Origin: Siphonodentalium dalli
Lineage: Eukaryota; Mollusca; Scaphopoda; Gadilida; Siphonodentaliidae
Length of the DNA stretch: 64,000 nucleotides
NCBI GenBank assembly: GCA_032622095.1
Contig: CP136061.1
Span: 37,391,797 to 37,455,796, forward strand
Direction of reading: 5' to 3'
The notes below the pieces were generated by a model that had not been told where the DNA came from, searched no databases, and worked only from the letters and a program-made list of their open reading frames with translations. The translations under genes were made by a program, and so were the position numbers. Positions 24,952 to 36,649 of the stretch are shown one piece after another. Numbering within the stretch: the stretch's first letter is position 1; the number at the start of each line of letters is the position of its first letter.

Positions 24952-25072
24952 TTAATGTACAGAGACTATATAGAGATATTATTTATTCCAGAGTATCTAA
25001 AGAGTAATTTATATGTAGATAGAGACCGGGCACGTTACATCCCTTCAATCTTACACGGGACTGAATGTAGAT

Positions 25073-25519
25073 CAAGTCTAGATATAGTGTGTCTGACATT
25101 TGCAGAATGAGGTCCGGGGGGGGGGGGGGGGGGGGATTTAATGATGATGCTATCCCATATAGTGGGCTGGCATACCAAATTCACCCTTTGGGTGGCTCAT
25201 TCTGCTCAGGACTCTTCTGAGAAGTATCTATAATCTCAAATCAACATTGTTTTTAGCTATTTTTTCCCTTCTGTTCAGTTTCTTTATCCACTAATTTGCA
25301 GAAGATAAATTGCATAATCGAGGTGACTAATGGGTGAACATCACCAACTTCAACTGGGGCATTCCAATTTAACCCTAGGTCTCCCATAGCAGATGAGGCC
25401 TAAGCAGAATGAGGTTCCCAGAGGGTGAATTTGCTGATGCTAGCCTGCTCTGCGGGATAGCGTAAATAAATTCGCCTTCTGAGGACCTCATTCTGCGAAT
25501 GTCAGATGCACTAGACTTG
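25073..25519. mobile_element. Family E element, nearly full length, with G20 tract
   Basis: Ends CAAGTCTAG...TCTGACATT and AATGTCAGATGCACTAGACTTG are inverted. Two GC-richer hairpin blocks (GAGGTCC...GGGTGAATTT) flank an AT-rich core. A G20 run (25116-25135) has expanded at GGTCCCC of the left hairpin. Confidence 0.7.
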
Positions 25520-25663
25520 AAGATGATAAATCCTGAGCTCTAGTCGATACCCAGTTTGCATTTATTCCTAGGGAACTGTCTTTCATATTCATTTGAAGCA
25601 GGGTTTGTTCACAAGTCTGGAATTCCTAAACAAACTAAATTTCCCTTGATAAGTTGATATCTA

Positions 25664-25878
25664 CAGTAATGCCCTAAATAATCGACTCCTTAACCACAGC
25701 AGAATTATGGGTAATTGTTTTCAGGATTTAGTTGGAAATATGGCTTGTTGTCATTCATCGGAAAGCTCTTAATGAGAGCTTTCCGATGAATGGCAACAAG
25801 CCATATTTCCGACTAAATTCTGAAAAATTACCCATAATTCTGCTGTGGTTAAGGAGTCGATTATTTAGGGCATTACTG
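25664..25878. mobile_element. Family D foldback MITE (TA-flanked)
   Basis: CAGTAATGCCCTAAATAATC to its inverse, TA on both sides. It folds into one hairpin around AAAGCTCT..AGAGCTTT. TA duplication and CAGT ends suggest a Tc1/mariner-type MITE. Confidence 0.75.
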
Positions 25879-26096
25879 TACCGGTACATGTGTACTATTA
25901 TTTTAAAGGAAATTTCCTATGTACCCATGATGGCAGTACCATCCTGCAGGGGTCTTATTAAGTCATTGATTGTGCTGATATTTTTGGATGAAAGTCTTGA
26001 TATTTTCTGAATTATTTCAAAACTTAAAAAAATGTCAATTTATTATATTTCTTCCCAGACAAGTGTATCAACCCTGTGATGGAGAAATTGTGATTT

Positions 26097-26246
26097 GATT
26101 ATGAGTCGTTGGTAACTTGTGGCATTAGTGTGCTAAACATTACGATAGATTATGAGTCGTTGGTAACTTGTGGCATTAGTGTGCTAAACATTACGATAGA
26201 TTATGAGTCGTTGGTAACTTGTGGCATTAGTGTGCTAAACATTAGG
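26097..26246 (+). repeat. 51-bp tandem repeat, three units
   Basis: Unit GATTATGAGTCGTTGGTAAC... starts at 26097, 26148 and 26199 with almost no difference. Confidence 0.9.
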
Positions 26247-26882
26247 ATGTTGCTTAGTCTCAGCAAACCAAACTTTATAAATTTATAAACTCGTTTGGGG
26301 GAAATTCAAGAAAGTTGTTTCTCCTAAAAACTGTTGTAATACAAACTACATTCACACATTACTATAAAATTATATTTTGGTAGTTTATATAATAAAGGAA
26401 AAGGTATTTTGTAAGTTGTAGTTAAAGATAAACCAGCTGATTCAATATTTTGGCCTAAAAGTAATATTTATGTTCAAAGTAGCAATATTTTAGATATAAA
26501 ATCAGATAAAATGAAAATATATTAATCAATCTCTCACTAACCTTAACACTAATGTCAGGAGTTGTCAAAGTTACTGGTATTTAAATTGTAAGTTCTCCAT
26601 CAATTTGTTATTGCAATAGAATTTGTCCTAGTGCTATTGATGTGTTAATCAAAAGATGAAGATTGACAGGTCAATTCAGACAACCAGTTGGTGTTACTAT
26701 GAATGAAACTGATAGTGAAAGCATCTTTACCTTGGTCATTCTGTCAAGGTCAAATACAAATTTTCCACATAAAATATCCATAGACTTTAGCATCAAAATG
26801 CTTGTTATTCTTGTATGCCAGTAACTTGTTTTCCATAGTTGAATTGAAGTGCTTGTAATCAGTTGATCAATCAATGGTTTAA

Positions 26883-27072
26883 CCCTTTCAGTGCCAAGTC
26901 CGATTTTTGTATCAACCCATATTTCCTTGATCATTTTTCAAATTTATTGATTATAATAATGTGATACATTGATGGAAAGAGCTCTTTGTATCACATTATT
27001 ATAATCAATAAATTTGAAAAATGATCAAGGAAATATGGGTTGATACAAAAATCGGACTTGGCACTGAAAGGG
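26883..27072. mobile_element. Family B TTAA foldback MITE
   Basis: TTAA on both sides. CCCTTTCAGTGCCAAGTCC and its exact inverse at the right end; the two halves are near-perfect complements. Arms meet at AAAGAGCTCTTTG with one arm shortened. Confidence 0.8.
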
Positions 27073-27102
27073 TTAAACAATAACTTTGATTTCTGTAACC
27101 AT

Positions 27103-27236
27103 CAAGCTTTGAAATAGTGTGTCTGTCATTTGCAGAATGAGGTCCACAGAGGGTGAATTTAGTGACGATAGCATCACTATATTCACCATCTGGGGACATC
27201 ATTCTGCAAATGATAGACACACTATACAAAGGCTTG
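27103..27236. mobile_element. Family E single-hairpin copy
   Basis: CAAGCTTTGAAATAGTGTG to its inverse. Only one hairpin is present and the central core is missing: a solo form of the E element. Confidence 0.7.
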
Positions 27237-27731
27237 GAAATGGCAGTCATTGGTAATTTGTCTGTAGATTTTTAATTTCATTCAGTATTTGATTTCTAAG
27301 TTAGGTTCTTTACACATGTACATATCTGTGTTAAGATATTTTCAAATTTCAGCTTGCCTTTCTTTCACATATCACGTTGCATTTTCATTGCATGTGAATT
27401 GTATAGAATCACTGCCAAAAACAGGCAAACCATTTTCATTGAAGCCAGTGCTATAGGCAACTTGTATTTAAAAATTTGTATGTAGTTCTTGCTGTGTATA
27501 AAATCTCGAGGCCGGGCAGGCCTGACACTAAGGTGCTTTTTATTTCTCTTCCACAACCACTTTTCTTTCATGTTTGGTGCACGCTGTATGGTGTATTGTG
27601 GGAACCGTCTTGTCAACGATTCCTTTATGTATGCATTATGTTTGTTATGAAAAAGAAACCTTTTGTTGATCATGGATATGTGATATGTTGATTTGTTTGT
27701 AAATACATTTATGTCAAACTCAAAACTCTTT

Positions 27732-27742
27732 AATAAAATAAA
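27732..27742 (+). promoter_or_regulatory. wee1: Candidate wee1 poly(A) signals
   Basis: Overlapping AATAAA at 27732-27737 and 27737-27742, with GT/T-rich sequence following (GTTTGCTTTTTGG). This would give a 3' UTR of about 3.2 kb holding four inserted elements. Earlier polyadenylation is possible. Confidence 0.4.
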
Positions 27743-27780
27743 GCTATTTTAAATAAGTTTGCTTTTTGGTTTCTAAGTTA

Positions 27781-27935
27781 CAGTAATGCCCTAAGTAATT
27801 GACTCCTTTAACCACAGCAGAATTATGGGTAACTTTTCAGGATTTATGGCAACAAGCCATATTTCCGACTAAATCCTGAAAAGTTACCCATAATTCTGCT
27901 GTGGTTAAAGGAGTCGATTACTTAGGGCATTACTG
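27781..27935. mobile_element. Family D foldback MITE, short form
   Basis: CAGTAATGCCCTAAGTAATT with TA on both sides; the inner part of the left arm is deleted. Confidence 0.75.
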
Positions 27936-27961
27936 TAGTTGCCACCAGGAACCAGTCTTGT

Positions 27962-28627
27962 AGGGCTGCAATGATTCATCCTGAATTCAATGTATTGCGA
28001 TACTAGTACCCTTGCATATTCACGGTGGGGAAAACACGTGGTTTAGAGGTTGGTGAGTACCACGCATTCATAATGTGCAAATACATAATATACGAGGAAC
28101 TGACACAAAACATAGCACTTTGACTCTTACGAGCATATGGTAGTTTATTTTTGAAACAATTTGATACTTTATTTGTTCGGTAATACTTAGTGGTTTTCCA
28201 TAACATTCTGACCAAAGTTGCCAGTGCGTGGAATACATCAGTCCATACATCATTATTTCCTCGCTTCTGGTTGCATTTTAGATCGTCTTGGTCATTTTGA
28301 ATGCGTGATACTCATCAACTCGAAACCACATGATTCCACACCGTGGTCATGTGTATTGCAATACAGGAAATAAAGTAATGTCTGAAGATGGGCTTATGTA
28401 AAAAAGTTAAACCTGCAATTATATCAAGATTAGATGTACATGTACACTATCATCCAGCCAATAATTAAACTCCATTTTAGTTTAAAATGAACTCTACCTC
28501 CAGTTATAAATTTGTTGTTTCTGATCATTCAGGCGGTATTCATTTGGAAACACTAATTTAGTGTATCGTGATAAATATGATCATGTATTGTGATTCATAT
28601 TTTAACCAAGTGTATCATTGCAGCCCT
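27962..28627. mobile_element. hAT-like non-autonomous element
   Basis: Starts (T)AGGGCTGCAATGAT and ends ATCATTGCAGCCCT(A). Flanks AGTCTTGT/AGTCTAGA match at 6 of 8. About 0.67 kb, no transposase. Confidence 0.6.
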
Positions 28628-28925
28628 AGTCTAGAGGGTGGTGGGAGATATCTTCTCTCTAAATTGTGCCACTTTTCCCTATTTTAGTCCCAGGGAGAAG
28701 TGACTTCTCATTCATTCACAATAAGTGCCTGTAAGAATCAGTACAAATCATCATACTGTTTATACAAACATTTCCAAGGTTTATCAAGCAATAACTGAAG
28801 GCTCCAACTGCATAAAAAACAATCAACCCACCTGTTAATAATGTACTTAACTGTAGGTGAAGGTACCAAATCAAAATTGCATGTTTTTCTTTTACGTTTG
28901 TGAGCCGATATTGCAATCCTGTTAA

Positions 28926-29377
28926 CCCTTTACCCAACAGAAGGGCCCTCTGTTAGACTGGAGATTCCAGCTAACAATATCCGCAATTTGAGATCTCTCT
29001 ATTGCTGCTAACGCGGCGTCGGGGATTAGCTCCATTGTCCGTCGCACTAAGCCTAATCCAAAACCTATGGTCGACTCGCATATATAAGAGAATGCATTGC
29101 CTTAACACATTAAAAATTATAAAATTGTTAAAGAATGTAAGAAAAAATGGTAAAAAGTTTTTTTTTTAGGCCAATGCATTCTCTTATATATGCGAGGCGA
29201 CCTATGGTCGACTCGCATATATAAGAGAATGCATTGGCACAGGGCATAACTGTAACTATCACAATGTGGTCAAGGAGCCGGTTCCAATGATATCCATATT
29301 TGTATGGTTCTATTGAGACAGACCGAAGATATTTTAGGCTGTTGAAGCTTTATTTGGCCGGTTTGTTGGGTAAAGGG
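28926..29377 (+). mobile_element. Family A element with foreign filler in the first hairpin
   Basis: TTAA flanks and both TIRs are intact. The left half of hairpin 1 is replaced by about 118 bp of unrelated, GC-richer sequence (28950-29066) that I do not recognise. The remaining half has the hairpin centre in inverted orientation (CCTATGGTCGACTCGC). Confidence 0.75.
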
Positions 29378-29456
29378 TTAACTGTAGGTGAAGGTACCAA
29401 ATCAAAATTGCATGTTTTTCTTTTACGTTTGTGAGCCGATATTGCAATCCTGTTAA

Positions 29457-29858
29457 CCCTTTACCCAACAGAAGGGCCTTTACCCAACAGAAGGGCCCTG
29501 TGCCAATGCATTCCCTTATATATGCGAGTCGACCATAGGTCGCCTCGCATATATAAGAGAATGCATTGGCTTAACACATTAAAAATGATAAAATTGTTAA
29601 AGAATGTATGAAAAAATGGTAAAAAAGTGTTAAAAAAAGATTTTTTTTAGGCCAATGCATTCTCTTATATATGCGAGGCGACCTATGGTCGACTCGCATA
29701 TATAAGAGAATGCATTGGCACAGGGCATAACTGTAACTATCACAATGTGGTCAAGGAGCCGGTTCCAATGATATCCATATTTGTATGGTTCTATTGAGAC
29801 AGACCGAAGATATTTTAGGCTGTTGAAGCTTTATTTGGCCGGTTTGTTGGGTAAAGGG
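29457..29858 (+). mobile_element. Family A element with duplicated left end
   Basis: TTAA on both sides. The terminal CTTTACCCAACAGAAGGGCC occurs twice in a row; the rest is complete. Confidence 0.8.
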
Positions 29859-29940
29859 TTAATAATGTACTTAACTGAAGGTGAAGGTACCAAATCAAAA
29901 TTGCATGTTTTTCTTTTACGTTTGTGAGCCGATATTGCAA

Positions 29941-32030
29941 TAAACATTGAATTACCTACCGGGTATGAGAAATTCCATAATTGTAAGCAACACAAAGCAA
30001 AATCGCTCAGTCACTTAAATCGAGTTGGAACCTTCACCTGTGGTGAAGTACATTATTAAGGAACAGATCGTAACTAAGAAATCTATTGTGTGTGTTATTT
30101 TTTTTACTATTAGGTTCCCTGTCAAAACTTCAAAAAGTTCCAAAGTTTTGTACTGGTGGAACATGATCTCTATGTGCATAGTTAAGTGTAAAGATTCATG
30201 ACATGATCTATTGTAATCCCCCAATCAATTGGTTGGCAACTGAAGTCCATATGAGCATTCAATTAGCACTAAATTCCCATCCAGAGATTTGTACTATTAA
30301 ATTTCTGCACTTTTATTCATGGGGGGGAGGGGGGGGGGGACTTTCAAACCCATGCTTACCCCATTGAAATTTTTCCAAGGTATTGCCATTTCAGTCTCAG
30401 CTTTGAAGAAAGAAAAATATTTCACACTTTGTCTAAAACAGCATATTTTACACTGAATATAGGTCCAATAATCAGAACAACCTCAACTTATTTAGATCTA
30501 AGATGTATCTGCTTTGTTAACTTTTAAGTTTTACCAAAGCTCTGGTGGAGGGGCGTGAGGGTACCTTCAAACTATCCTGTTGCCACATCTCTAGCAGCGT
30601 GTAGCTATTATGGGCATTTATTATATATGTTACTTTTCCCCCAGTTTCAACTCTGTGTCATGTGGAATTACTTTTAGACAAATTTAATATTCATAGTTAT
30701 GTGACATCATGACCCATTTAATAGCATGGATACACTTTCATTAATATTTTGTTACAGAAACAGATGTGGTACTTATCTATATGCAATACTATTTTTCAAC
30801 TAGAATGCACTCAGAGAGATGCCAACGTGCGCAAAAATGTAATAAACAATAATTTAAAAAATAATTTCACTGTATTTTACTTAATTTATTTAATTTAATT
30901 TAATGTTAGCAAAAAAAGACAATTACCATTTCTCATTTCATCACAGATAAAAGGCAAATTACTATATTAATCATTTAAGTAATTAAAACCAATTCCATGT
31001 TGCCGAAAGGATGAGACTTTAATATCGATTACATTTTTTTCAGTGGCATATTTTGATTTTGATTTTCCGATAATCAAAGTTGACCAAAGGAGCAATTATA
31101 AGAAATAATTAATACTATTTGTGTAAATATTGATAGCAGCCAATATGCAACAATAAATATCAATAATTAATCAATAACGATCATTTTATGTAATAATAAA
31201 CTCTTCAAACGGTGTTTGTGTCAACAAATGTGTTTTGTTTTGTGTTACGTCATTCGTCGTATTTGACCCGAAACTCAGCTGAAGGTTAGGCTATTCAGCC
31301 TATTGCGTTGAATTACGAAATCGCGTTTTGAATGTCTCTTTTCCCGCACGATAAAAAGAGGTCTTCGCACGAACCAAAAATAATAAAACTTCCCAATTAT
31401 AAGTAAAAATACCCAAATGAAGGAGTCTATGTAGGTCCCGAAGGAGTCTATAGACTTTGATGTAGAGTTCTGATGGAGAAAATGTAGGTCGATCTATTTT
31501 TGACCTGGGAGAAAAAATCGAAATCGAGGCTCACTACGAGCATGCCAGTTTTAAATATAGAAACAGGGAATCCTGACAAATGGCGATATCGGCGACAAAC
31601 AAATAATCGAAAACAACACATAAAATAAAGATAGCAAAAACGCGGCACAGTAAAAATGTCAGAACGCCAAGAAGTTTTACGTCGTTTTTGGTGACGTCAT
31701 GGAGTGTGACACCAAGCTACGAACGAATCTGTCTGATCGCCATACTGTTGCGCGAGAGCACGTAATAATTTGTGTGATATCAGATTTTGGTTATGGCTCT
31801 TTTTATGAATTCTGAAGGACAAAACATATCAACTATTACATGTGCAACGCCTAGCATGGCATATGCCCCCAATGATCAGTTTAGAGAGTGGGCAATACTA
31901 AATATTTGTATATGGATGGAATATTTTTTTATTTTCTATATCCAAGAAGTGGGTATCTTTTTCTCCCCTAAACTTGGCTATCAACGCACCAAATCCAATG
32001 AATCCGGCCCAAGCTTGCAAGTCAACCAAG
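29941..32030. other. Non-coding sequence, AT-rich
   Basis: No supported gene. Poly-G rich run at 30321-30339. A CRE (TGACGTCA, 31692-31699) lies in a GC-richer patch (31640-31780). An open frame at 31787-32083 has no recognisable features. Confidence 0.4.
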
Positions 32031-32759
32031 GTAGTGTTGAAACGATTAGCGATTTTAAGGAATCGATTAGTCGCCAGATGTAATCGACTACTAGTCGGAC
32101 CCCTTCTAAGAGTTCCCGTTTCTATGCCCATGGCATATGACGTATAAAATGGGGCTTAATGGGCCATGTGGCATCGCAGTTTTGAGTATCCAACTCTTCG
32201 TTTCAGAATGTTCAATGGGTATTAGAATCTATTCAGTTACTGAGTTGACTTGTCGCGAATTATGTTTCGTATATCATTGTTGCAATTTTGTTTCATTACT
32301 CTAGTATTACACGTGCCACAGTGAGAAGTTGTCAATTGCGTCACATCGAACTAGACAGTGTTTAGTCGGCAGCGACACTTCATGACTTTGATAAATAACA
32401 TAAAAGAAACCGCGCCTACACATGCATACATTGGGTTCTGTTCAGGTCATGGAGTTCATTGCCCGTGCATGACTGATGGCAGTGGCATTGTTAAAGGAAT
32501 AAAAGGTCGGCCGACCACAGTGTCCCCCGAAAACGTGGCAAGTCGACGCCGCTTTGTTAAAGAAATAAAAAAAATGTTGAAAGTCGAAAGGGTTAATAAT
32601 TCCGTAAAGAAATAATTTTTCCGTCATCTATATACATGTTGCACATCTCCAATATGTGGGTAACAATACTCTGAAGTTTAAAATATCTACGATCAAAACT
32701 GTAGGAGGAGTTGATTACACCATGAAGTTACCTTCATACAGAAAATGAGAAAAAACTAA

Positions 32760-33400
32760 TTTTCAAAGTCGAAAGGCCCGTAACTCTGGGAAAAAATCAT
32801 TGGATCAAACTCAAATTCGAACTTGACCTGTATTTTGATATGAACGACCCACAAAAAAACAGAATTTCCAATTAAACAATCCAAACTTAAGTTATCATCC
32901 GGAAACCAAAGAAAAAACAAGAAAAATTGAATTTTCTAAGTCGAAAAGCCCATAACTCTGAGAAAAATCATCCGATCAAACTCAAATTCGAACTTGACCT
33001 GTATTTTGATATCAATGACTTACAAAAAAAAACGGAATTTTCAATTGAACAGTCCAAACTTGAGTTATCATCCGGAAACCAAAGAAAAAAGAAGAAAATT
33101 GAATTTCCTAAGTCGAAAAAAGTCCATAACTCTAGGAAAAACGGTATTTGCAATTAAAGGATCAAAACTTGAGATATCATCCGGAAACTGAAAAAGTGAG
33201 AAATTTTCCAAGTAAAAAAATGTTGAAAAAAGGGAATTAACTCCATAAAAGAACATCGGATCAAACCCATAATTGCAGAGCACATGTGTTCTTGGTTGAG
33301 ACACCTACATACCAAGTTTCAATAAAATTTACTGGAGTTATAACTCCGGACGGACGGACGGAGCTGATTACAATAGTCCCCCGAAAATAAATTTTACAGG
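32760..33400 (+). repeat. Tandem ATAACTCTG/TCGAAA repeats ending in GGACGGACGG
   Basis: A unit of about 170 bp with 'CATAACTCTG', 'ATCAAACTCAAATTCGAACT' and 'TTATCATCCGGAAAC' is repeated about three times. It then ends at GGACGGACGG and a GGGGGACAAAA tail. Related repeats: 34080, 44680-45140, 48780-49090, 55500-56530. Confidence 0.6.
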
Positions 33401-33539
33401 GGGACAAAAATGCAATAAGGCTTTAAGAAATTATGTGTTAACTGTTAGATTACAGTCATTATAATATGGCTGTGCAATGACACTGCTGTCATGATAGCAC
33501 CTGGGTAGTGCTTTTTCGCCTTGACTAATCGACTAGCAG

Positions 33540-33906
33540 CAGGGGCGCCGGAAGAGGGGGGCAGCTGATCTCCCTGCCCTTGACCAAGGGGGGCGAGCGG
33601 GGGCAGGACTTGCCCTTTTTCTGGAGACAGAAAATGTTTTTTGTGTGTTTAATCTCGTATTTTTATAGCAAAATGTGACTTTTTTGGTCCAAATACCACC
33701 AATTTCACAAGGAATATTAATTTTTTGTCAATTTTATGACAAAATGGCCATAAAAACCGACAAATACCATTAAAATAGGGATTTTTGCCACAATGAATTT
33801 ATGGTTATTTTCCCCGAGTTTGAGGAGAAAATGCCCTTTTTTGCGGAAACGTGCTCTTTTTGTAGGCTCTGCTCCCCCTGCCCTTGGATGCTTCCGGCGC
33901 CCCACG
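33540..33906. mobile_element. Nested hAT-like MITE
   Basis: Starts CAGGGGCGCCGGAAG and ends CTTCCGGCGCCCC(ACG). Perfect 8-bp flanks ACTAGCAG at 33532-33539 and 33907-33914. It is inserted in the right part of the element at 32032-33953. Confidence 0.75.
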
Positions 33907-34475
33907 ACTAGCAGATTTCGGGATCGACTAATTTAATAATCGTTTCAACACTATATGAAGGACCATAACTCTGGTAAAAAGTCGGTATCCTTTCCCTCGA
34001 GCTGTGCTATCACCATACAAAAGAACAAAATCCGATGATCCTTGCTCAAGTTACAAGTTTAATTGTTCTTTCAGACACAAATTTCCAAGCCAAACAAGGG
34101 ACGTAACTCTGGTAAAAAGAAATGGACGAAACACCATAGTATGTGAATATCCTTTCCCCAATCTGTGCTAGTAGACTGGTCGAAAATATTGGATAAACTG
34201 CGAATTGAAAACTCTAGAGGCATTTTTGAGGAAAAGTTGATGGGCAGACTTTAACATATTTTGAGTGTCCTGAATACATTCCAGTTGCCTACCAGGCTGA
34301 AGAGCATTGTAATCCGATAACACCTGAGTTACAAGGTGATATGTTCAGAAGGATGGACTCACTGACCAATGGGAGCCCTGGTTTATATGCCCTGAACCTC
34401 CTTTGGGGTCATAATTGAATCCACATTATGTCAGACTTTATATTGGGGTGGTATCCATATAATCAGGCCTTGTAA

Positions 34476-34655
34476 ATATAATGGCGATACGAGTTAAAAA
34501 CGGTATCAGAGACATCAGAATATTGGAACAAACTCGATGACCGATGAGGTAAATGTACTGGGTATACTCACCTCATCGTTCCGATATTCTGGTGTCTCTG
34601 ATACCGTTTTTATCGGTTAAAACCTAACTCGTACCACCATAATTTTATAAGGCCC
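34476..34655. mobile_element. Foldback element
   Basis: 'GGCCTTGTAAATATAATGG' and 'ACGGTATCAGAGACA' pair with inverted copies about 100 bases later; the loop is GATGAGG..CCTCATC. Confidence 0.5.
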
Positions 34656-34793
34656 GTGATCTAGCTTGATCTGAGTCGAGGGAATCATGACATGGCCATT
34701 TCTATTATGATAATTTAATCACACACAACATGAGGCAATGAACACCTCGTCAGGCCACACTATATGGTGCTGGACATACATGTAAGAGGCATA

Positions 34794-35008
34794 CAGTACT
34801 GCCCATAAGTAATCGACTCCTTAACCACAGCAGAATTATGGGTAACTTTTCAGGATTTAGTTGGAAATATGGCTTGTTGCCATTCATCAGAAAGCTCTCC
34901 CCGAGAGCTTTCCGATGAATGGCAACGAGCCATATTTCCAACTAAATCCTGAAAAGTTACCCATAATTCTGCTGTGGTTAAGGAGTCGATTACTTATGGG
35001 CATTACTT
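34794..35008. mobile_element. Family D foldback MITE
   Basis: TA-flanked hairpin. Private variant CCCATAAGTAAT is present in both arms. Confidence 0.75.
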
Positions 35009-35261
35009 TATTTCAATGTTTGGTGCAGGATTCATAACCAAAATAATTGACACATGATTCTGTTGCAGTAAACTTTATTCTATGCTACATAACTTCAATA
35101 TATACACAAACTCTATCATTGTTAATATCAGGTGTCGTTACACTATTTAATGGTGTACTATTTTTCTTGGCACCCAATTCGGGAGTCATATTTTGGGGCT
35201 CCACCATTTAAATCAAAGTCTACATCTATAAAAAGTGACTTATTTCAGATTGATGTGTGGC

Positions 35262-35732
35262 CAAGCCTGAAAATAGTGTGTCTGTCATTTGCAGAACGAG
35301 GTCCCCAGTGGGTGAATTTAGTGACACCATCCTGCAAGGCAGCTAACATCATCAAATGCTTCCTCTGGGAACCTCATTTTGCTTACCCTCAGCTGTTATG
35401 GAAGTCCTAGGATCAGATTGAATTACCCCAGTTCAAGTTGGTGATGTTCACCCATTAGTCACCTCTATTTAGTCCAAGTCTTCTCGTACTAAAACTAGCT
35501 AAGATTTTGGGATGGAGAGATGCTAGCATCTCTCCATCCCAAAATCTTAGCTAGTTTTAGTACGAGAAGACTTGGACTACCTCTATTATGTATTTTATCT
35601 TCTGCAAATTAGGGGATACAGAAACTTCCCAGAAGGGAAAAAGTTACCAAAAACATGCAATGTTAATTTGAGACTATGCAGGTAAGTACTTCTGAGAAGA
35701 TGAGGCCTAAGCAGAATGAGCTCCCCAAAGGA
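35262..35732. mobile_element. Family E element interrupted by a palindrome
   Basis: E termini and blocks ('CAAGCCTGAAAATAGTGTG', 'AACATCACCAACTTG' inverted). The core is inverted relative to other copies. The 110-bp palindrome at 35470-35579 is inserted in it. The right end is damaged. Confidence 0.6.
35470..35579. mobile_element. Perfect 110-bp palindrome with 8-bp target duplication
   Basis: TAGTCCAAGTCTTCTCG reads inward from both ends without mismatch through the centre GATGCTAGCATC. CCTCTATT flanks it on both sides (35462-35469, 35580-35587). The 8-bp duplication suggests hAT-type mobilisation. Confidence 0.85.
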
Positions 35733-35881
35733 AGAAGTTCAATATACACCCCAACATCACCCTTCTTTGATCAAATAAGTATTATGCAACACAAAACCCA
35801 TTTATAAAACCATTATAGCGAGTATGAACACCATTATAATCAGTAAATATACTTTAAATACATGTATGCTCTTAGGACATA

Positions 35882-36033
35882 CATTAATGCCTTAAATAAT
35901 TGACTCCTTAACCACAGCATAATTATGGGTAAGCTTTCCAATGAATGGCAACAAGCCATATTACCGACTAAATCCTGAAAAGTTACCCATAATTTTGCTG
36001 TGGTCAAGGAGTCAATTCTTTTGGGCATTACTG
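35882..36033. mobile_element. Family D foldback MITE, short form
   Basis: TA-flanked; the left arm lacks its inner third. Confidence 0.7.
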
Positions 36034-36055
36034 TACATGTATGCATACTAACATA

Positions 36056-36268
36056 CAGTAATGCTCTAATTAATCGACCTCTTAACCAAAGCAGAATTAT
36101 GGGTAACTTTTCAGGATTTAGTCGGAAATATGGCTTGTTGCCATTCATCGGAAAGCTCTCGGGGAGAGCTTTCCAATGAATGGCAACAAGCCATATTTCC
36201 GACTAAATCCTGAAAAGTTGCCCATAATTCTGCTTTGGTTAAGAGGTCGATTAATTAGAGCATTACTG
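36056..36268. mobile_element. Family D foldback MITE
   Basis: Private variants GCTCTAATTAATCGACCTC and AACCAAAGC occur in both arms. Confidence 0.8.
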
Positions 36269-36440
36269 TATTCGGGATAAGTCACTTCTCCCTAGGACAA
36301 AAATAGGGAGAGGTGGCACATTTCAGGGAGAAGTCTCCCTAGTCACCCTCTTGGTTGCTCCCTGGATGACATCAAGGCACCATAAATCTCAATGAATTGA
36401 CAGTGGTCAAGCCACCACAAGATCAGAAAATCATATTTAA

Positions 36441-36649
36441 CCCTTTCAGTGCCAAGTCCGATTTTTGTATCAACCCATATTTCCTTGATCATTTTTCAAA
36501 TTTATTGATTATAATAATGTGATACATTGATGGAAAGAGCTCTTTTTGAGCTCTTTCCATCAATGTATCACATTATTATAATCAATAAATTTGAAAAATG
36601 ATCAAGGAAATATGGGTTGATACAAAAATCGGACTTGGCACTGAAAGGG
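36441..36649. mobile_element. Family B TTAA foldback MITE, full length
   Basis: TTAA flanks; 209 bp near-perfect palindrome from CCCTTTCAGTGCCAAG, centre AGAGCTCTTTTTGAGCTCT. Confidence 0.85.

Larger units (their letters stand above)
28842..29940 (+). repeat. Tandem duplication of flank plus family A element
   Basis: The flank 'AATAATGTACTTAACTG(T/A)AG...GATATTGCAAT' occurs before 28922, partly again at 29380-29450, and again at 29860-29940. Family A elements lie between. This suggests two rounds of unequal exchange or template switching after one insertion. Confidence 0.7.
32032..33953. mobile_element. hAT-like non-autonomous element carrying a nested element
   Basis: 17-base perfect ends TAGTGTTGAAACGATTA and TAATCGTTTCAACACTA. 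Flanks AACCAAGG/TATGAAGG match at only 5 of 8. The interior holds tandem ATAACTCTG repeats (32760-33400) and the insert at 33540-33906. Confidence 0.6.

Noticed and set aside
31787-32083. 98-residue open frame
   Set aside because: It crosses the left end of the element at 32032 and shows no coding features.
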